From Bog-756 sp049517675 (GTDB taxonomy: Bacteria > Actinomycetota > Acidimicrobiia > Acidimicrobiales > RAAP-2): a DNA stretch of 23,165 bases. Made by a program: the position numbers and the translations under genes. How positions within the stretch are numbered: position 1 is the first letter of the stretch; the number at the start of each line of letters is the position of its first letter. A model generated the notes under the pieces. That model was not told the DNA's origin. It made no database searches and saw only the letters and a list, made by a program, of their open reading frames with translations. Positions 14,153-21,861 of this stretch are shown one piece after another. Where the stretch lies: the NCBI GenBank assembly GCA_049517675.1, contig JBEKRV010000057.1:1-23165 (forward strand), in the 5' to 3' direction.

Positions 14153-15429
14153 CGTCGATGGCCGGCGAGCCGGGGGCTGCTCCCGACGGGCACGCCGATG
14201 CGTCCGTCACCCGGTTGCCGATCACCGTCGGTCACCCCTCGGCGCGGTCCCGTGCGGACTCCGATCCCGTCCCGCTCTTCTCCGGCATGCCCGTCGGGGA
14301 GATCGCCGACCGTGCCGGGCTGAAGCGCATCGACGTCCTGGCGTGGCGCGACTTCGACGACCCCGAGGCGGGGGGGAGCGAGCTCCATGCCCACCGGGTC
14401 ATGACGGCCTGGTCCGAGGCCGGTCTCGACGTGTCGATGACCACGTCGTCGGTCCCCGGAGGTCGGCGTGTCGTCCGACGCGACGGTTACCGGGTGATCC
14501 GCCGGGCCGGGCGGTACTCGGTGTTCCCCCGGTCGATCCTTTCGGGCGCCGTCGGCCGGATCGGGACGGGCGACGGCACGGTCGAGATCTGGAACGGCAT
14601 GCCGTTCTTCAGCCCCGTGTGGTCGCGCAGCCCCCAGATCACCTTCCTCCACCACGTCCACGCCGAGATGTGGAGGATGGTCCTGCCCCGCGGTATGGCC
14701 GAGTTCGGCCACGCGCTCGAGCACCGGATCGCCCCTCCGTTCTACCGACGCAGCCGGATCGTCACCCTCTCCCACTCGTCCAAGGCCGAGATCGTCGAGC
14801 GCCTGCACCTGCCGGCCGAGCGGATCTCCGTCACCCCCCCCGGGGTGGAGCCGCGCTTCGCACCGGGTGGCGAACGGTCGGGGGTGCCACTGGTGGTGGC
14901 CGTCGGTCGCCTCGTCCCGGTCAAGCGGTTCCACCTCCTCGTCGAGGCCCTGGTGGACCTCAAGGCAGCCCATCCCGACCTTCGGGCGGTGATCGCCGGC
15001 GAGGGCTACGAACGTCCGGCGCTCGAGGCGCTGATCCACGAGCACCGGGCCGAGACGTGGATCGAGCTCCCCGGGTTCGTGGACGACGGGGCGCTGGTCG
15101 ACCTGTACCGGAGCGCCTGGGTGGTGGCGTCCTCGTCGCTGCGCGAGGGCTGGGGGATGACGGTCACCGAGGCGGGCGCTTGCGGGACGCCGTCGGTGGC
15201 CACCCGGATCGGTGGCCACGAGGACGCGGTCGTCGACGGTCAGTCCGGACTCCTGGTCGACCGGGCCGTCGAGCTGCGGAACGCACTGGACACCGTGCTG
15301 CGCGACGAGGTGCTCCGTCGCCGACTCGGAGCGGGAGCGCTCGAGCACGCCGCCCGGTTCACCTGGGACGCCACCGCCCGGGGCACGCTGGCCGCCCTCG
15401 GTACCGAGGCACTCACCCGGCCCGTCTGA
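14149..15429 (+). CDS. Glycosyltransferase family 4 (GT-B) protein
   Basis: This cytoplasmic transferase of 426 residues has an unstructured N-terminus (1-58) and a first Rossmann half starting RIDVLAWRDFDDPEAGGSEL, the glycine-rich acceptor-side loop. The linker strand carries TPPGVEPRF. The second half begins VVAVGRLVPVKRFHLLVEAL, with donor contacts R and K. The donor-sugar signature is S-L-R-E-G-W-G-M-T-V-T-E-A-G, an E-x7-E pair, followed by GTPSVATRIGG. GT4 enzymes transfer sugars from nucleotide donors with retention. Its partner genes suggest early assembly of an envelope glycan, though neither donor nor acceptor is visible. The start at 14149 overlaps the leader ORF stop; an ATG three codons later (14158) is a minor alternative. 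It is convergent with the AftD-like gene, with a strong hairpin between them. Confidence 0.88.
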   Translation: MTSMAGEPGAAPDGHADASVTRLPITVGHPSARSRADSDPVPLFSGMPVGEIADRAGLKRIDVLAWRDFDDPEAGGSELHAHRVMTAWSEAGLDVSMTTSSVPGGRRVVRRDGYRVIRRAGRYSVFPRSILSGAVGRIGTGDGTVEIWNGMPFFSPVWSRSPQITFLHHVHAEMWRMVLPRGMAEFGHALEHRIAPPFYRRSRIVTLSHSSKAEIVERLHLPAERISVTPPGVEPRFAPGGERSGVPLVVAVGRLVPVKRFHLLVEALVDLKAAHPDLRAVIAGEGYERPALEALIHEHRAETWIELPGFVDDGALVDLYRSAWVVASSSLREGWGMTVTEAGACGTPSVATRIGGHEDAVVDGQSGLLVDRAVELRNALDTVLRDEVLRRRLGAGALEHAARFTWDATARGTLAALGTEALTRPV

Positions 15430-15443
15430 GCCGCCCCTCCGGA

Positions 15444-15463
15444 ACCGGCCGCCCGCGGCCGGT
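15444..15463. terminator. Bidirectional hairpin between convergent GT4 and AftD-like genes
   Basis: Perfect nine-base arms ACCGGCCGC and GCGGCCGGT are separated by two bases; in RNA this is an eight-pair stem with a four-base loop. It fills the 37-base gap between two convergent stops. There is no T-run on either side, so intrinsic termination is plausible but not certain. Confidence 0.5.
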
Positions 15464-15466
15464 GGT

Positions 15467-18400
15467 TCACACCGGAGAGGAGTCCAGCGGTTCCCCGACC
15501 GGGTCGGTGTCGATCCGCTCCGCCCCGACCGGGCCCTGCGGGTCCTCCGGCCCGTCCGGTCCGGCGTCGGGTCCGGCGTCGGGTCCGGCACGGCGCTCGA
15601 GCCGACGGCGCCGTGCCCGAAGGGCGACGTCCACCGCGCCGTCGGCCCCCAGGAAGACCACGCCGCCCCAGGCCCACTGGGCGGCCACCCCGAACGAGTG
15701 GGGCCACGATCCGTTGTCGGGCACCTGGAACTGGGTCTGGTGGACGACCACGTAGGCGCCGGCGGCGACCACGCAGCCGACGGCGGCCAGGGCCAGCACG
15801 AACCGCAGGCGCGGGACGAGGAGCACCACGAGGGTGGCCACGCCCACCGCGGCGCCGGCCCTGGGGGTGGCGATGGCGGCCGCCGCGCCCCCGGCCAGCA
15901 GTGAGGTGATCAGCGAGACCAGGACCGACGCCCGGGGCCCCTCCGACCCGAAGGGCAGCTGGAGCCTCGGCCGCTCGTCGAGGGCGAGGGCGGTCGCGGC
16001 ATCGACGGGGGTGCTCGACGGGGCCACGGCTCCGTCGGCGTCCGTCCCACCACCGCTGTCGACACTGATCTCACCACCGCTGTCGCCGGTGCTGCTGTCG
16101 GGACGGCCGTCGGCAGTGTCCCGCCGACGACGGCGTCTGCGGACGGGCCACACGGCCAGCACGACACAGGCGACGATGGCCAGGGCGGAGATGACGAGCG
16201 CCCAGTCGACCGTCCGCTGGGGCGTCCAGACGAGGTCGACCTGCAGCGTGCCGGCGTGGACGTAGGGGGCGACGGCGGCGGGGTCGATCCGCCAGCCGTT
16301 GGCGAACGAGTCGATCAGGAAGGGGGCGCCCAGGCTCGGCCCGCCGACCACCTCGGCGCTCCACCCCTTGTTGATCGACTCGCCGAGGACGAGATCGAAG
16401 GGGACCGACCCGGGGGCGGTGTCCACATCGTGCACCGTCACGTGGATCGAGGTGGCGGTGGCCCGGTCGACGGTGGCCGGCGGTGACGGGGCCACCGCGG
16501 GGGCGGCCAGGGTGGTCGGGTCGGCCAGGGGCATGGACCCGCCCCCCGGGGCCGAGTCGAACACCAGCTGGTCGATGTCGTAGGCGGACACCTGGCCGAG
16601 GGTCGAGCGCACGGTGTGGTTCCCCGCGCCGAGGGTGATGCCGCCGGCATCGGGCCCGCAGAGCGAGATGTCGAGGGCCTGACGGTCGAGGGCCGCCTGG
16701 GTCGATCCGGAGATGTCGACCCAAAGGGGCGACCCGTCGATGCTGATCAGATCGCCCCGGCACGTGGACGGCACCTGGGCCGGGACCGGAGAGGCCGTGA
16801 TCCCGGGGAGTCCCACCGCGGCCACGCCGATGGGCATGGCGATGGGCGTCTGCGAGTAGTAGTTGGGTGTGTTCTCGAGGCGGACGGTGTCGAAGGTGAT
16901 GCGGATGCTCCGGCCGGTGAGCGTCGGGAAGGAGACGGGGACGTCCACCACGGACCCGGCCACCGGGGAGTCGGCCAGTGGCGGGAGTGCCACGGTGGCC
17001 TGGCCGTACTCGGTGGACACGGTGATCTCGGTCGGGACGGAGTGTTGGCCGTCGGCCACGATCTGGAGGTCCAGGTGGTCGAACGTGAGCTCCTTGCGCA
17101 GCGAGTACTGCAGCCACTCGCCGGCCTGGTGGGACGCCCCGAAGCCCGGTTCCCAGATGATGCCCGGCTCGTTCTCGAGGGTGGCGATGGCGCCGGCCCG
17201 TAGGTCGTTGGGCAGCCGTCCCTGCGAGTAGGCGACGGTGCCGGTGTAGTCGGAGCCGGGCCTCCCCACCGCCCGGTCGATCTCGTCGTCGGGGATGAGC
17301 GGCGAGATCCTGGCCTGTCCGGTCATGGAGAACGTGCGGGCGGTGGGGAGCCAGAATGTGCGCTGCAGCGAGGTCTCGGTGTCGGTGCGCGGGGGGATGC
17401 CCGAGGCCCGCAGGCGGGTCATGACCAGGGTGAGCCGGTCGAAGATCGACGAGGGGCCGACGGACCGCAGCAGGTCCTGGGGCATCGACACCGTCTCGTC
17501 GACGGAGACACCGGGAATGCCCACTTCGGCGAAGCCCACCGAGCTCCGTGAGGCGACCGGTGTGCTCGGGTCGTCCACGTCCACCCCGGTGACGGTGATG
17601 CGCAGGGTGGTGAAGGTCCGGGCCGGGAAGGTGACCGTTTCGCCGGTGGCCGCCTGCGACGCGAGGTCGAGGGGAACGGTGACCGGGTCCTTGCCGTCGA
17701 ACGTGATCCTGATCCGGGTGATGTGGCGGTCCGGGTCCCCGGTCTGGGGCTGGACCAGATGGAGGCTGTCGACGGTCGTCGGCTTCTCGAGCACCGCCTG
17801 CCACCACTGGCCGATCTGGCCGACGAGGGAGTCGGTCAGCCACCCCGTCTGGGTGTTGCCGTCGAGGGCCATCGAGGGCCTGTCCTCGGGCAGGAAGGTG
17901 ATGGAGGAGCCGTAGGAGGAGGCGGTGACCGAGGCGACACCGTTGAGCACCGTCGTGGTCTGGGCGTCCGGCGGGGCATCGGGGAAGAGGTCGAGCGGCT
18001 CGTCGCTCGGGTCCGACGTGTCGGGACCCTGGGCCGCGGTCTCGGTGTACCCGGTGTTCGCGCTCAACGAGTTCCACTCGTAGCCCTGCTTCCGGTTGGT
18101 GTCGGTGACCACCAGGTCGGCCGGCTTGGACAGGGTCTCGTCCCGCAGCTTCGTGTCGGTGTCGAGGGTCCCGGAGTAGAGGATGGTGGGGTTGCCGGCG
18201 AGGAGACCCACCGACGCCGCCCCCACCACACCGTTGGCGTCACCGGCCACCACGAGCGGCGTCGCGGTGGACTCGGTGCGGACGATGGGCCGGGGGTCGG
18301 TCACGGTGTAGGACACCAGGGGCGCCGTCCAGCCGTCGTTGGGTGCGAGCGCGAGCATGCCCTCGTCGAAGTGGGGGATGAGGGACACGTTGGGCCGGGG

Positions 18401-20164
18401 CGTCCCGTAGGAGACCGGGTCGGTGAGGCCCTGGGGGGTGGTGGACAGCTGGGCGGCGAGCTCCTGGGGGATCGGGGTGTCGTAGCGCTCGTAGGCCTGG
18501 TCGTACTGGACGAGTACGTCCCCGGCGTCCAGAAGCGAGGCCATCGGGGCAAGCGCGTTCCAGTCCATGACCCCGTCCTGGAGGGGACCGTCCACCGCCT
18601 CGAGGGTGTCGGCCGTGGGCAGGGAGCCCATGATCTGCTGCTCGTGGGTGACGAACGGCCGGGTCATGAGCCCGGGGTAGACGGTGTCGATGGTGTCGCC
18701 CCACCGGTAGGCCGCGAAGTCGTTGCCGGGGAGGGCGTACACCCGGGTGCCGGGATGGGCGGAGTCGAGTGCGGCCGCGGCCTGGCGCACGTACGCCGGC
18801 GGTTTGGCCGGCTGGGTGAACCCGTCGGCGATGATCTGTCCCGTCCACAACGGGACCGAGGCGCCGGCGACCGCGGCGATGGCGAAGGCGCCGATGACCA
18901 GGCCGGTCTTGCGGATGCGGAAGCAGACGGCGCTCACGCCGGCCCCGAGGAACACCGCCATGCTCAGGACGATGAGCGGGGAGGCCCGGTCGGTCGACCG
19001 CAGGGCCAGACCGGCCGTCGTGTCCAGCATGAACGCCTTGATGACCGAGCCGACCGCCGACGGGTCGGCGTAGGGGTTGGGACCGACGGCCAGCACCATG
19101 CCGACCACGGTCACCATGATGAAGTACGACCGGTACCTCCACCGGGACACGAAGGCGGCGAGGAAGGCCAGCGCCGGGACGGAGAAGCTCAGGGCGATCA
19201 GCCGGACGTGCTGGGTGTAGTCGACCGAGGTCTGGGTCCACGGGCCGGTCCGGTCCGCCCCGTAGAAGTACCAGTACCCGAGCCCGCGGAGGATCTCCGA
19301 GGCGAGGGAGGCCCCGCTCGTGGCCGGGACCGTCTCGGTGTACTTGAGGACGTTGACCCCGTAGGCCGCCTCGACCTGGAGCCCGACGGCCCACCAGAGC
19401 GAGACCAGGACGGTCAGCCCGGCGACCTTCCAGGCCACCCCCCACGCCTTGCGCCACGTCGAGTCCCGGGCGACCAGCACCGCATAGGGGAGCCAGAGCG
19501 CGGGGGCGATGCCCACGTAGAGGATGGAGCTGGCGTTGATGCCGCTGACCAGGGCCACGACCAGGGCGAACAGGGCCGGGTAGCGCCAACCGCCGCGGCG
19601 GAGTGCGAGCACCACGAAGGCGATCATCCACGGGAGGCCGGACCACGGCATGAGGATCACCGAGATGCGCCCCGAGTACTGGAGCACGTACGGCGTGAAC
19701 ATGTAGGCCAGCGCCGTCACGTAGCGCCCCGGTCCCCACAGGCCGAGGACCCGCGAGAGGTAGAGCGCCCCGGCGCCGGCGGCGTACAGCAGGCAGCCCA
19801 TCCACATGCGCTGGGCCACCCAGAGGGGGATGTGCAGCTCGGCCATCGCCCAGTAGAAGGGCCCCATCGGGAGCAGGTAGCCGATGTTCTCGTGGGTGAC
19901 CGTCCCGAGGCCGACCTGGGGGTCCCACAGCGAGGCGGCCTCGCGGACGTACCGACCGGGGTCGAGGTAGAGGTAGGTCTTGGTGTCGTCGGTCGCCGTG
20001 CCGGGCTGGGCGGCCAGCATGGGGACGAAGGCGAAGACGAGGAGCACCAGGTGGTCGACCCAGACCCGCAGCGCACTCGGCGACCGCAGGCGTGAGTAGA
20101 GGGATCCGATCCGACCGGAGGTTCGGTCGGCTGGCCCGGCAGGGATGGGTTCGGGTTCCAGCAC
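15467..20164 (-). CDS. Alpha-(1->3)-arabinofuranosyltransferase family protein, AftD-like (DUF3367)
   Basis: This very large membrane protein of 1565 residues opens with a first helix (37-55) and an acidic pair D59-D60 in TATDDTKTYLYLDPGRY. That matches the GT-C catalytic loop of AftD, as does the following WDPQVGLGTVTHENIGYLLP. Roughly ten more helices run to about residue 440. A huge extracytoplasmic part (440-1315) contains two β-sandwich carbohydrate-binding-like stretches, about 750-895 and 1020-1125. A helix at about 1318-1338, an acidic Ser/Gly linker and three more helices (1412-1474) close the protein. Mycobacterial AftD adds arabinofuranose to arabinogalactan/lipoarabinomannan from decaprenyl-phospho-arabinose. 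Mycobacterial AftD is somewhat shorter, near 1400. The GTG at 20164 is chosen because the frame above it contains a rare TTA codon and a -10-like TACACT, and would overlap the divergent methyltransferase. The glycan made here is unknown. Confidence 0.88.
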   Translation of the reverse strand: MLEPEPIPAGPADRTSGRIGSLYSRLRSPSALRVWVDHLVLLVFAFVPMLAAQPGTATDDTKTYLYLDPGRYVREAASLWDPQVGLGTVTHENIGYLLPMGPFYWAMAELHIPLWVAQRMWMGCLLYAAGAGALYLSRVLGLWGPGRYVTALAYMFTPYVLQYSGRISVILMPWSGLPWMIAFVVLALRRGGWRYPALFALVVALVSGINASSILYVGIAPALWLPYAVLVARDSTWRKAWGVAWKVAGLTVLVSLWWAVGLQVEAAYGVNVLKYTETVPATSGASLASEILRGLGYWYFYGADRTGPWTQTSVDYTQHVRLIALSFSVPALAFLAAFVSRWRYRSYFIMVTVVGMVLAVGPNPYADPSAVGSVIKAFMLDTTAGLALRSTDRASPLIVLSMAVFLGAGVSAVCFRIRKTGLVIGAFAIAAVAGASVPLWTGQIIADGFTQPAKPPAYVRQAAAALDSAHPGTRVYALPGNDFAAYRWGDTIDTVYPGLMTRPFVTHEQQIMGSLPTADTLEAVDGPLQDGVMDWNALAPMASLLDAGDVLVQYDQAYERYDTPIPQELAAQLSTTPQGLTDPVSYGTPRPNVSLIPHFDEGMLALAPNDGWTAPLVSYTVTDPRPIVRTESTATPLVVAGDANGVVGAASVGLLAGNPTILYSGTLDTDTKLRDETLSKPADLVVTDTNRKQGYEWNSLSANTGYTETAAQGPDTSDPSDEPLDLFPDAPPDAQTTTVLNGVASVTASSYGSSITFLPEDRPSMALDGNTQTGWLTDSLVGQIGQWWQAVLEKPTTVDSLHLVQPQTGDPDRHITRIRITFDGKDPVTVPLDLASQAATGETVTFPARTFTTLRITVTGVDVDDPSTPVASRSSVGFAEVGIPGVSVDETVSMPQDLLRSVGPSSIFDRLTLVMTRLRASGIPPRTDTETSLQRTFWLPTARTFSMTGQARISPLIPDDEIDRAVGRPGSDYTGTVAYSQGRLPNDLRAGAIATLENEPGIIWEPGFGASHQAGEWLQYSLRKELTFDHLDLQIVADGQHSVPTEITVSTEYGQATVALPPLADSPVAGSVVDVPVSFPTLTGRSIRITFDTVRLENTPNYYSQTPIAMPIGVAAVGLPGITASPVPAQVPSTCRGDLISIDGSPLWVDISGSTQAALDRQALDISLCGPDAGGITLGAGNHTVRSTLGQVSAYDIDQLVFDSAPGGGSMPLADPTTLAAPAVAPSPPATVDRATATSIHVTVHDVDTAPGSVPFDLVLGESINKGWSAEVVGGPSLGAPFLIDSFANGWRIDPAAVAPYVHAGTLQVDLVWTPQRTVDWALVISALAIVACVVLAVWPVRRRRRRRDTADGRPDSSTGDSGGEISVDSGGGTDADGAVAPSSTPVDAATALALDERPRLQLPFGSEGPRASVLVSLITSLLAGGAAAAIATPRAGAAVGVATLVVLLVPRLRFVLALAAVGCVVAAGAYVVVHQTQFQVPDNGSWPHSFGVAAQWAWGGVVFLGADGAVDVALRARRRRLERRAGPDAGPDAGPDGPEDPQGPVGAERIDTDPVGEPLDSSPV

Positions 20165-20174
20165 GAGTGGTCGG

Positions 20175-20181
20175 TAGTGTA
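20175..20181. promoter_or_regulatory. Symmetric -10-like TAGTGTA shared by AftD-like and methyltransferase genes
   Basis: The seven bases read TAGTGT on + (20175-20180) and TACACT on - (20176-20181), both fitting TANNNT. On the minus strand the box lies 11 bases before the AftD-like GTG, leaving a leader of about four bases. A weak TTACGA lies 18 bases further out as a possible -35. On + it would leave about 50 bases before the leader ORF. Confidence 0.45.
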
Positions 20182-20238
20182 AACAACCGCAGGACCGGGT
20201 CGTAAGCACCGTCCACCGACGCCGAAACGGGGAGCCAG

Positions 20239-20286
20239 ATGAGCCAGGCATCGCACGACCAGACCGCGTCGGGGGTGGTGGCGTGA
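20239..20286 (+). CDS. 15-codon upstream ORF overlapping the methyltransferase start (possible leader peptide)
   Basis: It encodes MSQASHDQTASGVVA, has GGGGAG four bases before its ATG, and ends in a TGA overlapping the methyltransferase GTG as GTGA (20283-20286). The ribosome site sits before this ORF and not directly before the GTG, so coupling is likely if the GTG is the true start. An alternative is a single-base frame change in a longer N-terminus; nothing here decides between them. Confidence 0.4.
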   Translation: MSQASHDQTASGVVA

Positions 20287-21131
20287 GCCCCGGCACCGAC
20301 GCCGGGGCGGCGGGCTCGGCGGCCACCGCCGACCGCAGGGGACGCCAGCTGACCGGCGAACGACCCCAGGAGGGGGTCACCCCGGACTCGCTCCTCGCCC
20401 TGCACGCCGCCGGCTACCGAACGGTCATCGAGCGGATGGGCGAGGGCACCGTCCTCGACGTCGGGTGCGGCCAGGGTTTCGAGTCGGCTCGCCTCCTCGG
20501 ACCGCACCGGCAGGTGGTCGGGGTCGACTACAGCGAGGAGGCGGTGGGGCTGGCCAGGGCCAACTACGGCGGCTACGGCCTGGAGACCGCCCAGATGAAC
20601 GCGCTGGCCCTGGGGCTCGCCGAAGGGAGCTTCGACTGGGCGTGCTCGTCGCACCTCATCGAGCACTTCGACGACCCCGAGGGTCACGTGGCCGAGCTGG
20701 CCCGGGTGCTGAAGGACGACGGGACCGCGTTCTTCCTCACGCCCAACGCCCCGGCGGACTTCGAGAACCCGTTCCACATCCACCTGTTCGAGCCACCCGA
20801 GCTGCGGTCCCTGCTGTCGACGTACTTCCACGACGTGACCGTCCAGGGCCTCGACGCCGTGCCCCACGTGAAGGCCGACTTCGCGGCACGCAGGATGAAG
20901 GCCGAGAAGGTGCTGCGCCTCGACGTGTGGGACCTGCGCCACAAGATCCCGCGGTCCTGGTACATCGGGTTCTACACCCGCGCCCTCCCGTTGGCGTACC
21001 GGCTCATCGCCCGGGGCGACTCGGGCGGGACCACCGGGATCACCGCGGACGACTTCTTCGTCACCGACGACCTCGACACGACGACGATGGTGCTGTTCGC
21101 CACGGCCTCCCGGCCGCGGCGGACCGCCTGA
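20283..21131 (+). CDS. Class I SAM-dependent methyltransferase
   Basis: This 282-residue cytoplasmic protein has a disordered N-terminus (1-34) and then a Methyltransf_11-type Rossmann fold. Motif I is VLDVGCGQGFES (57-68), the ribose-binding acidic residue is D82 in VVGVDYSEEAV, and a motif II/III region follows with SFDWACSSHLIEHFDDP and VLKDDGTAFFLTPN. About 100 C-terminal residues form a family-specific extension with FHIHLFEPPEL. Such proteins in glycan clusters often methylate sugars or lipid carriers, but no substrate can be read from sequence. The GTG start overlaps the stop of the 15-codon leader ORF. It is divergent from the AftD-like gene across a shared promoter region and runs 12 bases before coaE, so coaE is probably co-transcribed. 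Confidence 0.87.
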   Translation: MSPGTDAGAAGSAATADRRGRQLTGERPQEGVTPDSLLALHAAGYRTVIERMGEGTVLDVGCGQGFESARLLGPHRQVVGVDYSEEAVGLARANYGGYGLETAQMNALALGLAEGSFDWACSSHLIEHFDDPEGHVAELARVLKDDGTAFFLTPNAPADFENPFHIHLFEPPELRSLLSTYFHDVTVQGLDAVPHVKADFAARRMKAEKVLRLDVWDLRHKIPRSWYIGFYTRALPLAYRLIARGDSGGTTGITADDFFVTDDLDTTTMVLFATASRPRRTA

Positions 21132-21143
21132 GCCGGGGCGGCG

Positions 21144-21791
21144 GTGCTCACCGTCGGGCTGACCGGCAACATCGGCGCCGGCAAGTCGACCGTCGCCGCG
21201 CTCCTGGTGGCCCACGGGGCCGCGCTGGTCGACGCCGACCTGGTGGCCCGCCAGGTGGTCGAGCCCGGTGCACCGGCCCACCAGCAGCTGGTCGACCGGT
21301 TCGGCACGGGGATCCTCGACGACGAGGGTCGGATCGACCGGCCCGGACTGGCCGCCCTGGTGTTCGGGGACGCCGACCGGCTGGCCGACCTCAACGCCAT
21401 CGTCCACCCGGCCATCGGTGTCGCCATGATCCAGGGGAAGGACGCGTTCGCCGGTACCGACCGGATCGTCGTCATGGACATCCCGTTGCTGAAGCCGTTC
21501 CACCGGGACCTGCTCGCGCTCGACGCCGTCGTCGTCGTCGACGTGCCCCCCGAGCTGGCCCTCGAGCGCCTCACCGTCCAGCGGGGCATGTCCGAGGAGG
21601 ACGCCCTGGCCCGCCAGGCGGCCCAGCCCACCCGGGCCGAGCGACTGGAGGGCGCCGACTTCGTCGTGGACAATTCGGACGGCACCGACCGACTGGCCGC
21701 CGAGGTCGACCGGGTGTGGGCGGAGCTGCGGCGCCTTCCGCACCGCCAGCCGGATCCGGTCCCCGGCGACACCACCGTGTCCACCGACTGA
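21144..21791 (+). CDS. coaE: Dephospho-CoA kinase
   Basis: CoaE phosphorylates the ribose 3'-hydroxyl of dephospho-CoA with ATP, the last step of coenzyme A synthesis, in the cytosol. The 215-residue protein starts with the P-loop LTGNIGAGKST (6-16). The substrate region DADLVARQVVEPG (30-42) follows, then LNAIVHPAI and the strand VVMDIPLLKP, all family hallmarks. Length is about the normal 200 with a short polar tail. It lacks the C-terminal GrpB-like extension found in some mycobacterial CoaE proteins. The GTG start has GGGGCGG immediately upstream, 12 bases after the methyltransferase stop. CoaE next to uvrB is a familiar actinobacterial arrangement. Confidence is high. Confidence 0.95.
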   Translation: MLTVGLTGNIGAGKSTVAALLVAHGAALVDADLVARQVVEPGAPAHQQLVDRFGTGILDDEGRIDRPGLAALVFGDADRLADLNAIVHPAIGVAMIQGKDAFAGTDRIVVMDIPLLKPFHRDLLALDAVVVVDVPPELALERLTVQRGMSEEDALARQAAQPTRAERLEGADFVVDNSDGTDRLAAEVDRVWAELRRLPHRQPDPVPGDTTVSTD

Positions 21792-21817
21792 GGGCCACCG
21801 ACCAGGTCCGTCACGGT

Positions 21818-21834
21818 CGGCGCCGGTGGCGCCG
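21818..21834. repeat. Hairpin between coaE and uvrB
   Basis: Perfect seven-base arms CGGCGCC and GGCGCCG enclose GGT. It lies 26 bases after the coaE stop, close to where a -35 for uvrB would be. It could be a coaE terminator or an operator; no T-run follows. Confidence 0.4.
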
Positions 21835-21848
21835 TCACACCCTCCCGG

Positions 21849-21854
21849 TACCAT
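21849..21854 (+). promoter_or_regulatory. -10-like TACCAT, leaderless start of uvrB
   Basis: TACCAT ends seven bases before the uvrB GTG, matching the box before the GT-C gene in sequence and spacing. RNA would start at the GTG. No GAAC-N4-GTTC type LexA site is visible nearby. Confidence 0.5.
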
Positions 21855-21861
21855 CCAGGGC

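Noticed and set aside
12177..14225. 682-residue open frame on - opposite the flippase
   Set aside because: His/Gln/Asp-rich composition without folds; the + strand frame has clear membrane helices and family motifs.
15558..15590. Short tandem repeat as a possible regulatory element
   Set aside because: It encodes the GPDAGPDAGPD tail of the AftD-like protein and is explained as coding low complexity.
17723..20095. 790-residue open frame on + opposite the AftD-like gene
   Set aside because: It is rich in Gly/Arg/Val/Glu with no domain or motif and mirrors the GC-biased codons of the true gene.
20165..20380. N-terminal extension of the AftD-like protein up to an ATG at 20380
   Set aside because: The extra 72 residues are low-complexity, include a rare TTA codon, run through the -10-like box and overlap the methyltransferase start on the other strand.
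21792..21861. LexA/SOS box before uvrB
   Set aside because: No GAAC-N4-GTTC or similar palindrome is present; the only palindrome is the GC hairpin at 21818-21834.
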